Part shown: positions 1 to 6,554 of the stretch, piece after piece | How the letters are laid out: each line of letters opens with the position of its first letter | Position numbering within the stretch: the stretch's first letter is position 1 | DNA from: Kiritimatiellia bacterium | Lineage (GTDB): Bacteria; Verrucomicrobiota; Kiritimatiellia; RFP12; UBA1067 | Assembly (NCBI GenBank): GCA_017411125.1 | Contig: JAFPNP010000377.1 | Coordinates: forward strand, 1-11,777 | Length of the DNA: 11,777 nucleotides | Reading direction: 5' to 3' | Made by a program: the position numbers and the translations under genes | Notes under the pieces: generated by a model | The model's input: only the letters and a program-made list of their open reading frames with translations | What the model was told of the DNA's origin: nothing | The model's database searches: none

Positions 1-1
1 C

Positions 2-556
2 GAAATCGTCGCGAACAACCTCTATTTCATCTGCGACAAGCCCGGCCTTGCGGGCAACGTGGGACTTCTAACGTACATCGGCGACTCGCACTTCACGGAC
101 ATCGTGGTGGTCGACTACACGACGGGCATACGCGACATGAGATGGTCAAACCGCTTCACCCGCTGCCACGTCTGGGGCGGCAGGGTAAAGAAGCCGGGAA
201 CGGAAATCAGGGAAATGCTCGAAAACTCCGTTGCGTTCGACCTCCAAGGGTCGGACGCGGTACTTGAGAACTGCTACGCCGACACGGCCATGACAGGCTT
301 CCGGGTCTGCAGGGACGCGCGGATTTTCAACTGCGCCTACTACAACAACTGGCATTTCAAAATGGACAACCCGACGGTGTTCCGCCATGAAGGCGGCAAT
401 CTCATCGTCACGGGATGCCGTTTTTCAAAGAACTCGCCAAAGGCGACGCTTTATTCTTCAGGCAAGAGCGCCGGAAGCCTTGCCTGGCGCGACAACAACC
501 TGCTCAACTTCGCCGATGCGGAGAAGAAGGGCCTGTCAGGCAAATTGAAACATTGA
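2..556 (+). CDS. Right-handed beta-helix (pectate-lyase-like) protein, 3' part
   Basis: The frame is open from base 2, so the gene begins upstream of the window; a GTG at 59 is only an internal codon. 184 residues plus a TGA stop are visible. The chain has short alternating strands of the type seen in parallel beta-helix coils, for example AVLENCYADTAMTGFRV followed by ARIFNCAYYNN and NLIVTGCRFSKN, with Asn/Cys ladder positions and turn Gly residues. Proteins of this fold include pectate lyases, GH28 enzymes and phage or surface adhesins. No catalytic residues can be assigned from this piece, so the substrate is unknown. The stop lies 3 bases before the 19-bp inverted repeat at 560. The fold call is an inference from sequence pattern. 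Membership of a carbohydrate-active family is plausible but not shown. Confidence 0.6.
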   Translation, partial: EIVANNLYFICDKPGLAGNVGLLTYIGDSHFTDIVVVDYTTGIRDMRWSNRFTRCHVWGGRVKKPGTEIREMLENSVAFDLQGSDAVLENCYADTAMTGFRVCRDARIFNCAYYNNWHFKMDNPTVFRHEGGNLIVTGCRFSKNSPKATLYSSGKSAGSLAWRDNNLLNFADAEKKGLSGKLKH

Positions 557-559
557 TGG

Positions 560-578
560 CTGGAGTTTACCCATTTTT
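560..578 (+). repeat. Left arm of 19-bp inverted repeat
   Basis: CTGGAGTTTACCCATTTTT, a perfect inverted match to 1070-1088. The next base is also T, but after that the two copies diverge (left continues TGAGCG, right reversed continues GGGCGAG). Confidence 0.85.
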
Positions 579-645
579 TGAGCGTGGGAATGCGCCGCAC
601 CCTAGTAAATAAAGGCTAAAGTGCGTTTCGGGATGTGGTTTTCGG

Positions 646-663
646 CGTTTCGCGTCCGAAACG
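646..663 (-). terminator. Hairpin just past the stop of the small minus-strand gene
   Basis: CGTTTCG (646-652) and CGAAACG (657-663) are perfect 7-bp arms around a 4-base loop. The hairpin begins one base beyond the TAG at 665-667 in the direction of transcription. No T run follows on the minus strand, so it is not a classical intrinsic terminator. It may be a 3'-end stabilising hairpin. Confidence 0.35.
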
Positions 664-664
664 G

Positions 665-966
665 CTATCCGTCGTCGGTGTCAAGGAGTTCGGCAAAGCC
701 CGGCAGGAGTTGGGACGCCGGGACGCCGTGGGCTTTGGCGATGGTGCCCGCCGCCGTGCGCACCCATTTCCCGAAACGGGTGAACGCCCGCTTTATGCCG
801 TCCGCGATTGCGTATGCCGCTCGCCCCCTCTGTCGTATACGACCGTGCCCTTGCCCCCCGTCGCGGCGTACGCCGCCCTTATGATCTTCAGCACCTCGTC
901 GTTCTCGCCCTTGAAGCCGGGAGAGCGAGACGACCAGAGCTTCAGCGCGATTTTGGTATCATTCAT
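665..966 (-). pseudogene. Small unknown protein of about 100 aa, frame broken at a G run
   Basis: I do not recognise this family. Read leftward from ATG 966-964, the start is preceded by AAGGAGGT at a good distance (978-985). The first frame reads MNDTKIALKLWSSRSPGFKG, continues to VVYDRGG, then runs through ERHTQSRTA to a stop at 793, giving 57 aa. Adding one G to the GGGGG run (plus-strand CCCCC, 824-828) opens a second frame that continues AAYAIADGIKRAFTRFGKW and then VPASQLLPGFAELLDTDDG to a TAG at 667-665, giving 100 aa in all. Both halves use G/C-ending codons like the neighbours, which argues that both are coding. The product would be a small soluble, basic, mostly helical protein with no signal peptide or membrane segment. 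It is the only gene inside the inverted-repeat block. A real frameshift, a sequencing indel and programmed slippage cannot be told apart here. If the break lies at the earlier G6 run (plus strand 855-860), the middle becomes Arg-rich, which is less likely. Confidence 0.5.
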
Positions 967-1003
967 GGCGTGGCAACCTCCTTGTCTTGTTTGTATTGCA
1001 AGT

Positions 1004-1016
1004 CGGTATTCTACCG
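1004..1016. promoter_or_regulatory. Palindrome over a candidate -10 upstream of the small gene
   Basis: CGGTA and TACCG flank TTC (6-bp arms if the outer T/A at 1003 and 1017 are counted). On the minus strand the centre reads TAGAAT, a passable -10 hexamer, and the small gene's ATG lies about 40 bases downstream. A repressor half-site pair on a promoter is one reading; chance is another. Confidence 0.25.
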
Positions 1017-1069
1017 AAAAACGGCGGGCGGTTGCCGCGTTTTTTTCGCCCGCCAATCGAACCTCGCCC

Positions 1070-1088
1070 AAAAATGGGTAAACTCCAG
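1070..1088 (-). repeat. Right arm of 19-bp inverted repeat
   Basis: AAAAATGGGTAAACTCCAG on the plus strand, the exact reverse complement of 560-578. It ends 11 bases upstream of the likely -35 (1100-1105) of the dehydratase gene, so it could also influence that promoter. Confidence 0.85.
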
Positions 1089-1099
1089 TGCGGCGGCGC

Positions 1100-1128
1100 T
1101 TGATTTTGGCGCGGCGATGTGATACCAT
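1100..1128 (+). promoter_or_regulatory. Promoter of the dehydratase gene
   Basis: TTGATT (1100-1105) and TACCAT (1123-1128) are separated by 17 bases, with TG-A directly before the -10 (extended -10). The start should fall near 1135, leaving a leader of only about 8 to 14 bases before ATG 1143 or 1149. This makes the upstream in-frame GTG at 1119 an unlikely start. Confidence 0.5.
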
Positions 1129-1142
1129 GTGTCTCTGGTGCA

Positions 1143-2612
1143 ATGTCTATGCGACAGGACAGGAAGTCAAGACTCGCCGCCGTGCGCGGTTTGGCGTGGA
1201 TGTTTGCGGGTGCGGCCGCAGACGCCGTCGTGATGGCGGCGTCGTTCGCGGCGTCGTTCGCGCTGCGTTTCGAGTTCGCGGAGCCGGTCTGGGGCTGGCG
1301 CGGCGCATGGCTGAGTTTCTTCACGGTGTGGAGCGTCCAAACCGCCATGCTCCTCTTCTTCGACTGCGCCCGCCGGTGGCGTCTGCACGCCCGCGACCTG
1401 CCGCGTTTCGCGGGCGCGTTCGCCGCGAGCGTCGCCGCGCTCACGCTGATGCGCGTGTTCCTTCCGCAAAACGAACACCTGTACATCCGCCCGCCGTATT
1501 CGATCACGCTCATAAACGGCGTGCTTTCCGCCGTCGGGCTTCTCGTCGTCCGCTGGCTCTGGACGCTCTACGTGAACGCCCGCAAGCGCGAGGCCAGGCT
1601 TCTGAAGCGCCGCGAGGCGCCGCCGGTGGACGACGCCACGCGGGCCTACTACAGGGGCAAGCGCGTTCTCGTGACGGGCGCGGGTGGCACGATCGGTTCA
1701 GAGCTCGTGCGCCAGGTCGTCGCGCTCGGCGCGTCGCGCGTGGTGATGGTGGAGCGCGGCGAGAACGCCCTCTACGAAATCGCGCGGCGCGTGCCGGAAA
1801 GCGTGTGCGTGCCGGAGATGGCGGACGCCGGCGACATCGGGCGGATGCGCGGCGTGTTCGCGAAGTACCGCCCGGAAGTGGTCCTGCACGCCGCCGCCTA
1901 CAAGCACGTGCCGATGGTCGAGGCGAACCCGCTGGAGGGTTTGCGCAACAACACGCTCGTCACGCGCCGCCTCGGCGAAACGGCGCGCGAGTACGGCGTG
2001 GCCAAGTTCGTGATGATTTCCACGGACAAGGCGGTGAACCCTGTGAGCGTCATGGGCATATCGAAGCGCCTTGCCGAAATCCTTCTCCTCGGACTGAACG
2101 GCGGCGGCACGGTGTTTTCCGCAGTGCGTTTCGGCAACGTGCTCGGTTCCAGCGGAAGCGTCGTGCCTCTCTGGGAAGAGCAGATCGCGAACGGAGGGCC
2201 GGTGACCGTGACCGACAGGCGGATGAAGCGCTACTTCATGACGGTGTCAGAGGCCGTGGGGCTGGTGCTTTCCACCGCCGTGCTGCCGGACGGCGGCGGG
2301 TGCGTGTACACGCTCGACATGGGGCGGCCCGTCCTGATGCTCGATCTCGCCGAGGAGATGATCCGGCAGGCGGGCTATGCGCCGGGACGCGACATACGCA
2401 TCGAGTTCACGGGCATCCGTCCCGGCGAGAAGCTCGTCGAGGAACTTGACGTCACGGACAAGGCGTACAGGCGGACCGGCCACGCGAAGATCTACGTGGC
2501 GGCGTGCGGCGACGCGCAGGCGGACGCCGTTGCGGCAGAGGTCGCGCGGGTCGTCGCCGGCGGCGCGCCCGACGTTCTCGCCGCCGCGAAGTCTCTCGCC
2601 CGCTGGTGCTGA
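1143..2612 (+). CDS. Short CapD/WbpM/FlaA1-type nucleotide-sugar 4,6-dehydratase, membrane anchored
   Basis: 489 aa from ATG 1143 (ATG 1149 is equally possible; no clear ribosome binding site). The N-terminal part has about four hydrophobic segments (roughly residues 15-42, 54-74, 88-107, 121-144), then a basic linker. An extended SDR domain follows with the nucleotide-binding motif GAGGTIGSE (179-187), AAYKHVP (251-257), ISTDKAVNP (292-300) and MGISKR (304-309). The Tyr of the usual SDR YxxxK is replaced by Met, as known for the WbpM/FlaA1 branch. The C-terminal part has RPGEKL. These enzymes act on UDP-GlcNAc-like sugars for capsule, O-antigen or glycan synthesis at the inner membrane. Family members are commonly about 600 aa, with an extra Rossmann domain between the membrane helices and the catalytic domain. 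That domain is absent here. The exact substrate is not decidable. Confidence 0.85.
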   Translation: MSMRQDRKSRLAAVRGLAWMFAGAAADAVVMAASFAASFALRFEFAEPVWGWRGAWLSFFTVWSVQTAMLLFFDCARRWRLHARDLPRFAGAFAASVAALTLMRVFLPQNEHLYIRPPYSITLINGVLSAVGLLVVRWLWTLYVNARKREARLLKRREAPPVDDATRAYYRGKRVLVTGAGGTIGSELVRQVVALGASRVVMVERGENALYEIARRVPESVCVPEMADAGDIGRMRGVFAKYRPEVVLHAAAYKHVPMVEANPLEGLRNNTLVTRRLGETAREYGVAKFVMISTDKAVNPVSVMGISKRLAEILLLGLNGGGTVFSAVRFGNVLGSSGSVVPLWEEQIANGGPVTVTDRRMKRYFMTVSEAVGLVLSTAVLPDGGGCVYTLDMGRPVLMLDLAEEMIRQAGYAPGRDIRIEFTGIRPGEKLVEELDVTDKAYRRTGHAKIYVAACGDAQADAVAAEVARVVAGGAPDVLAAAKSLARWC

Positions 2613-2616
2613 ATCG

Positions 2617-2642
2617 GCGGCGCGCAAGAACGCGTCCGCCGC
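2617..2642 (+). terminator. Weak hairpin after the dehydratase gene
   Basis: GCGGCG (2617-2622) can pair with CGCCGC (2637-2642), starting 5 bases after the stop. No T run follows, so termination here is uncertain. The ilvC promoter starts 11 bases later. Confidence 0.25.
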
Positions 2643-2652
2643 AACATTGAGA

Positions 2653-2681
2653 TTGTCCAATCCCGTCCGTTGTGGTACAAT
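2653..2681 (+). promoter_or_regulatory. Promoter of ilvC
   Basis: TTGTCC (2653-2658), a 17-base spacer, then TACAAT (2676-2681) preceded by TG-G (extended -10). The expected leader is about 40 bases. It holds a small hairpin, ATTCGCC (2689-2695) against GGC-g-GAAT (2700-2707), just upstream of the ribosome binding site. Confidence 0.65.
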
Positions 2682-2727
2682 ATTCGCCATTCGCCGCTTG
2701 GCGGAATCAAAAAGGAGTAAAGAAAAG

Positions 2728-3840
2728 ATGGATATCAACTTTGGAGGCGTCGTCGAGCCAATCGTGACGCGCAAGGAATTCCCGCTCAAAAAGGCCCAGA
2801 AGGTCCTCAAGGGCAAGACGATCGCGGTGCTCGGCTACGGCATACAGGGACCGGGGCAGGCGCTCAACATGCGCGACAACGGCATCAACGTGATCGTCGG
2901 CCAGCGCAAATCCACGAACGCGAACTCCAGCTGGAAGCGCGCGATCAAGGACGGCTGGGTGCCCGGCAAGACGCTGTTCTCCATCGAAGAGGCGGCGGAA
3001 AAGGGCGACGTGATCATGATGCTGACGTCCGACGCGTCGCAGCCGGCCATCTGGAAGTCGATCGAAAAGTACGTGACGCCGGGCAAGGCGCTCTACTTCT
3101 CGCACGGCTTCGGCTACGTCTACAACAAGCTCACGGGCATCAAGCCGCAGAAAGGCGTCATGCTCGTGATGGTCGCGCCCAAGGGATCCGGCACGTCCGT
3201 GCGCCGCAATTTCCTTTCGGGCGCCGGCATCAACAGCTCCTACGCCTACGAGGCGAACGGCGCGGACGAAGCCAAGACGCGCGAGCTCACCATCGCGATC
3301 GGCATCGCCGTGGGTTCCGGCTACCTCTTCCCGACGACGTTCGAGCGCGAAGTCACGAGCGACCTCGTCGGCGAGCGCGGCATCCTCATGGGTGCGCTCT
3401 GCGGCGTGATGGAAGCCCAGTTCTACACTCTCCGCGCGAACGGCCACAGCCCGAGCGAGGCGTTCAACGAGACGTGCGAGGAGCTCACGCAGTCGCTCAT
3501 CCGCCTCGTGGACGAGAACGGCATGGACTGGATGTACTCCAACTGCTCGCAGACGGCGCAGCACGGCGCGCTCAAGTGGCGTCCGATCTTCCGCAAGGCC
3601 GTGGAGCCCGTGTTCAAAAAGCTCTACGCCAGCGTCAAGACCATGAAGGAGGCCAAGGAAGTCATCCGCGACACCGGCCGTCCCGACTACAAGGAATTCA
3701 TGGCGGCCAAACTGCAGGAAATGCACGACGGCGAAATGTGGCAGGCGGGAGCGGCGGTGCGTTCGCTCCGTCCGCACGAGAAGGCCAAGGCCAACGCCGC
3801 GACGGCGGCGGGCGTGCGCGGGCGCAAGATCGTCAAGTGA
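2728..3840 (+). CDS. ilvC: Ketol-acid reductoisomerase (NADP-type), Bacteroidetes-like form
   Basis: 370 aa from ATG 2728, with AAAGGAGT (2711-2718) at good spacing; the open frame upstream of this ATG is not coding. The enzyme converts acetolactate or acetohydroxybutyrate to the dihydroxy acids of valine, isoleucine and leucine synthesis in the cytoplasm, using Mg2+ and NAD(P)H. Visible motifs are GYGIQG (36-41), an Arg60-Lys-Ser62 loop suited to NADPH phosphate, SHGFGY (125-130), APKGSG (150-155, where APKGPG is common), metal ligands Asp212/Glu216 and Glu248/Glu252, and the substrate Ser in CSQTAQHG (273-280). The last 50 residues, with MWQAGAAVRSLRP, resemble the Bacteroidetes version. 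The final 20 residues are Ala/Lys-rich and probably disordered. No ilvB, ilvN or ilvD is adjacent, so it seems to be transcribed from its own promoter, possibly with the exonuclease downstream. Confidence 0.95.
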   Translation: MDINFGGVVEPIVTRKEFPLKKAQKVLKGKTIAVLGYGIQGPGQALNMRDNGINVIVGQRKSTNANSSWKRAIKDGWVPGKTLFSIEEAAEKGDVIMMLTSDASQPAIWKSIEKYVTPGKALYFSHGFGYVYNKLTGIKPQKGVMLVMVAPKGSGTSVRRNFLSGAGINSSYAYEANGADEAKTRELTIAIGIAVGSGYLFPTTFEREVTSDLVGERGILMGALCGVMEAQFYTLRANGHSPSEAFNETCEELTQSLIRLVDENGMDWMYSNCSQTAQHGALKWRPIFRKAVEPVFKKLYASVKTMKEAKEVIRDTGRPDYKEFMAAKLQEMHDGEMWQAGAAVRSLRPHEKAKANAATAAGVRGRKIVK

Positions 3841-3848
3841 CGCAAGAT

Positions 3849-3884
3849 GGCGCGGCCTTTTCCGGGGGGGGAAAGGGCCGCGCC
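3849..3884 (+). terminator. Strong hairpin between ilvC and the exonuclease gene
   Basis: GGCGCGGCC (3849-3857) and GGCCGCGCC (3876-3884) are perfect 9-bp arms. TTTTCC and GGGAAA can extend the stem inward, and the loop contains an eight-G run (3864-3871). No T run follows. It ends 12 bases before ATG 3897. It could attenuate read-through, protect the ilvC mRNA end, or hide the purine-rich ribosome binding site of the next gene. Confidence 0.45.
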
Positions 3885-3896
3885 GGCTCGCAAGCC

Positions 3897-4688
3897 ATGA
3901 AACTCCAATTGCAGCTGGACAGGCCTCTCGTCGTGTTCGACATCGAGTCCACGGGCGTGAACGCCCGGCAGGACCGCATAATAGAGCTTGCCGCGATCAG
4001 GGTGGAGCCGGACGGATCCGAGGCTTCCAAATGCTGGCTGCTCAACCCCGGCGTGCCGATTCCGCCCGAGACCACGGCGATACACGGAATCTCCGACGAC
4101 GTGGTGAAGGATTGTCCGACGTTCGCCGACAAGGCCGCCGAGATCGAGGAGTTCTTCAGGGGCTGCGACCTCGCCGGCTTCAACAGCGACCGCTTCGACG
4201 TGCCGTGCCTCGAAGAGGAGTTCGCGCGCGCCGGGATCAACTTCGATTCCGGCGGACGCCGGCACGTGGACGTGCAGCGCATATACCACAAGAAGGAGCC
4301 GCGGGACCTCTCCGCCGCCGTGCGCTTCTACTGCGGTCGCGACCACGTCGGCGCGCACGGGGCGGAAGCGGACGCAAAGGCGACGCTGGACGTGCTCAAG
4401 GCGCAGCTCGAGAAATACGGAGACCTGCCGAAGACTACGGCGGAGATGGACGAGTTCCTCGTCCCCCGCGATCCGCTGAACGCCGACCGCACGGGGCTGA
4501 TACGCTGGCAGAACGGCGAATGGCGCATAAACTTCGGCAAGAAGAAGGGCGTTTCGCTCAAGGAGCTTTTCCTGCACGAGCAGAATTTCCTCAAGTGGTT
4601 CGTCAAGGGGAATTTCGAGACGGACGCCCGGATGATAGTGCAGGATCTTCTTGCACGCGGGGTATTGCCACAACCGCCCAAAATTTGA
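3897..4688 (+). CDS. DEDDh 3'-5' exonuclease (DnaQ/epsilon-like) with C-terminal extra domain
   Basis: 263 aa from ATG 3897. The start was chosen because the DnaQ fold begins at residue 10 and the upstream frame overlaps ilvC. Exo I motif is FDIES (Asp15, Glu17). HGIS lies at 63-66. Exo II is GFNSDRFD (94-101, Asp101 or Asp98). Exo III is HGAEAD (His154, Asp159), which completes the DEDDh metal-binding set. Such enzymes remove nucleotides from DNA or RNA 3' ends, in proofreading, repair or RNA trimming. Residues about 200-256 form a second module with INFGKKKG, FLKWFV and NF, like the small domain (DUF3820-like, by memory) that often follows exonuclease domains. It is not an epsilon subunit by context, since no polymerase gene is near. 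The 3' end of the gene overlaps the rpsA promoter. Confidence 0.85.
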   Translation: MKLQLQLDRPLVVFDIESTGVNARQDRIIELAAIRVEPDGSEASKCWLLNPGVPIPPETTAIHGISDDVVKDCPTFADKAAEIEEFFRGCDLAGFNSDRFDVPCLEEEFARAGINFDSGGRRHVDVQRIYHKKEPRDLSAAVRFYCGRDHVGAHGAEADAKATLDVLKAQLEKYGDLPKTTAEMDEFLVPRDPLNADRTGLIRWQNGEWRINFGKKKGVSLKELFLHEQNFLKWFVKGNFETDARMIVQDLLARGVLPQPPKI

Positions 4689-4694
4689 TATACT
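4665..4694 (+). promoter_or_regulatory. Promoter of rpsA-rpmB
   Basis: TTGCCA (4665-4670), an 18-base spacer, then TATACT (4689-4694) with TG-A before it. It overlaps the last codons of the exonuclease gene. The run AAATTTG-purine-TATACTAT is shared almost exactly with the adk promoter. Expected start near 4701. Confidence 0.65.
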
Positions 4695-4701
4695 ATGTGT
4701 T

Positions 4702-4724
4702 CCTTTGCCCAACTACGGGAAAGG
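4702..4724 (+). promoter_or_regulatory. Hairpin in the rpsA leader
   Basis: CCTTTgCCC (4702-4710) pairs with GGGAAAGG (4717-4724), with one bulged G and a six-base loop, right at the expected 5' end of the mRNA. About 40 A-rich bases without a Shine-Dalgarno follow up to ATG 4767. Bacterial rpsA leaders are known to be structured, to lack a strong Shine-Dalgarno and to be repressed by S1. A like role here is inference. Confidence 0.4.
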
Positions 4725-4766
4725 CACGGCAGAAAACCGCGTTCGAAAACAAACAAAGAAAACAAA

Positions 4767-6530
4767 ATGGCTATCCGCAAACCAACCCCGCCCGCTCCGA
4801 AGTCCGAAGCGATGGCGGAGCTGCTCGCAAGCAGCGCAGGGCAGACGAAGACGATCAAGACCGGCAAGATCGTCGAAGGAAAAATCACGGTCGTAAAAGA
4901 CAACGACGTGTTCGTCGACATCGGCTACAAGAGCGAAGGCAAGGTGGACTTGAGCGAGTTCACCGATCCCGCCGCAGCAAAGCCGGGCGAAACGATACAG
5001 GTCCTCGTGCGCGAGGTCGAGAACGACAAGACCGGAATGGTGAGCCTCTCCAAGAAGGCCGCCGACATCCAGATCCGCTGGGCTAAGGTTCTTGAACAGT
5101 ACACCGAAGGGTGCGTCGTCACCGGAACGATCCAGGCGCAGGTCCACGGCGGCCTTCTGGTCGATATCGACGGCGTCGAGGCGTTCCTTCCCGGTTCGCA
5201 GGTCGACGTTTCGCCCGTGCGCGATCTCGCCGGCTACATCGGCCAGACCTACGAGTTCAAGGTCATCAAGATCTCCAACGAGCGCAAGAACATCATCGTC
5301 AGCCGCCGCGAGCTCATCGAGGGCACGATGGCCGAAAAGCGCGCCGAGCTGCTCGCCTCGCTCCAGAAGGGCGAAGTGCGCAAGGGCAAGGTCAAGAACA
5401 TCACCGACTTCGGCGCGTTCATCGATCTGGACGGCATCGACGGCCTCCTCCACATCACGGACATGAGCTGGGGCCGCGTCAAGCATCCGAGCGAGGTGCT
5501 CAAGGTCGGGCAGGAGCTCGAAGTCATGGTGCTCGACGTCGACCGCGAAAAGGAACGCATCTCCCTCGGCCTCAAGCAGACCACCGAGAATCCCTGGACG
5601 ACGATCGTGGAGAAGTTCCCGGTCGGCAGCCGCGTGATGGGCAAGGTCGTGAACCTCGCCGCATACGGCGCGTTCGTGGAGATCGCTCCGGGAATCGAGG
5701 GCCTCGTCCACATCAGCGAGTTCAGCTGGACGAAGCGCGTGGCGCGTCCGAGCGACATGCTCAACGTCGGCGACGAAGTGCTCGTCGCGGTGCTGCAGGT
5801 CGATGCGGAAAACCAGAAGATCGCGCTCGGCATCCGCCAGACGCAGGAGAATCCGTGGGACACCGTGGTGGACCGCTATCCCGTCGGCAGCCGCGTGAAG
5901 GGCAAGGTCCGCAACTTCACGAACTACGGCGCGTTCATCGAGCTCGAAGAGGGCATCGACGGCATGATCCACATTTCGGACATGTCCTGGACGCGCAAGA
6001 TCAACCGTCCTTCCGAGTGCCTCACCAAGGGCGAAGAGGTCGAAGCTATCGTCGAGTCGGTGGACCCGAAGGAGCAGCGCATCTCGCTCAGCCTCAAGAA
6101 GGCCCAGACGGATCCGTGGGGCGAAATCACGGCCAAATATCCTGTCGGCAAGCTCGTCAAGGGCAAGATCTCGAAGATCGCGTCGTTCGGCGCGTTCGTC
6201 GAGCTCGAGGACGGCGTGGACGGCCTGGTGCACATTTCGCAGATTTCCGAGGATCGCGTCACGCACGTGAAGGACGTGCTGAAGGAAGGCCAGGAAATCG
6301 AGGCCCGCGTGGTCAAGCTGGACCGCAAGGAACGCCGCATCGGACTTTCCATGACCGCGGTCAACATGACCGAGGAACAGGTCAAGGAACTCGAGGCGGA
6401 AACCTCCACGCAGGAGGGCGCGACGAGTTCCGCGTCCAGCAGCGTGGACTTCGGCAGCCTGGGCGCGGCGTTCGACGACGCGTTCCAGTCGCAGTCCGTC
6501 GAGTGGCAGCCCGGCGAATCCGACAAGTAA
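4767..6530 (+). CDS. rpsA: 30S ribosomal protein S1, six S1 domains
   Basis: 587 aa from ATG 4767; the frame upstream of it is Arg/Lys-rich and lies in the leader. Six OB-fold S1 domains can be placed at about residues 29-97, 112-181, 202-271, 286-357, 373-444 and 460-529. Domains 3 to 6 carry the typical FGAF/YGAF ... GL(V/L)HIS pattern, and the linkers repeat ENPW (274-277, 361-364; TDPW at 448-451). S1 binds A/U-rich mRNA leaders and recruits mRNA to the 30S subunit. The first two domains are more divergent, as usual for the ribosome-binding half. The tail after 530 is acidic and Ser-rich, ending near VEWQPGESDK. Six domains and this length match the Gram-negative type, longer than the Firmicutes form. 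It is followed 24 bases later by rpmB, probably in one transcript. Confidence 0.95.
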   Translation: MAIRKPTPPAPKSEAMAELLASSAGQTKTIKTGKIVEGKITVVKDNDVFVDIGYKSEGKVDLSEFTDPAAAKPGETIQVLVREVENDKTGMVSLSKKAADIQIRWAKVLEQYTEGCVVTGTIQAQVHGGLLVDIDGVEAFLPGSQVDVSPVRDLAGYIGQTYEFKVIKISNERKNIIVSRRELIEGTMAEKRAELLASLQKGEVRKGKVKNITDFGAFIDLDGIDGLLHITDMSWGRVKHPSEVLKVGQELEVMVLDVDREKERISLGLKQTTENPWTTIVEKFPVGSRVMGKVVNLAAYGAFVEIAPGIEGLVHISEFSWTKRVARPSDMLNVGDEVLVAVLQVDAENQKIALGIRQTQENPWDTVVDRYPVGSRVKGKVRNFTNYGAFIELEEGIDGMIHISDMSWTRKINRPSECLTKGEEVEAIVESVDPKEQRISLSLKKAQTDPWGEITAKYPVGKLVKGKISKIASFGAFVELEDGVDGLVHISQISEDRVTHVKDVLKEGQEIEARVVKLDRKERRIGLSMTAVNMTEEQVKELEAETSTQEGATSSASSSVDFGSLGAAFDDAFQSQSVEWQPGESDK

Positions 6531-6554
6531 CTTCACAAGGAAAGGATAGGAACA

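Larger units (their letters stand above)
560..1088. mobile_element. Putative small element bounded by 19-bp inverted repeats
   Basis: The 19-mer CTGGAGTTTACCCATTTTT at 560-578 recurs as its exact reverse complement at 1070-1088. The enclosed 529 bp contain one small minus-strand gene with its own ribosome binding site and nothing recognisable as a transposase. The left end sits 3 bases after the beta-helix stop codon, and the right end sits 11 bases before the -35 of the dehydratase promoter. I see no clear target-site duplication: the flanks are GATGG on the left and TGCGG on the right. It could be a MITE-like or cargo element moved in trans, the remnant of a larger insertion, or simply two opposed copies of a dispersed short repeat. 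Being bounded by the repeat is observed; mobility is inferred. Confidence 0.35.

Noticed and set aside
635..1081. Plus-strand 148-aa open frame inside the inverted-repeat block
   Set aside because: No ribosome binding site and low-complexity composition; the minus strand has a strong start signal and better codon use over the same bases.
556..1100. Insertion sequence with its own transposase
   Set aside because: No DDE, HUH or serine-recombinase motif could be read in any frame between the repeats.
1088..2449. 453-aa Arg-rich open frame on the plus strand
   Set aside because: It lies one frame off the dehydratase gene and is a G+C-rich shadow with no motif or ribosome binding site.
2707..3777. 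356-aa open frame antisense to ilvC
   Set aside because: Rich in Arg, His, Leu and Val from reversed G+C-rich codons; ilvC accounts for the region fully.
4713..6536. 607-aa open frame antisense to rpsA
   Set aside because: Its repeats simply mirror the S1 domain repeats on the opposite strand; rpsA itself is unambiguous.
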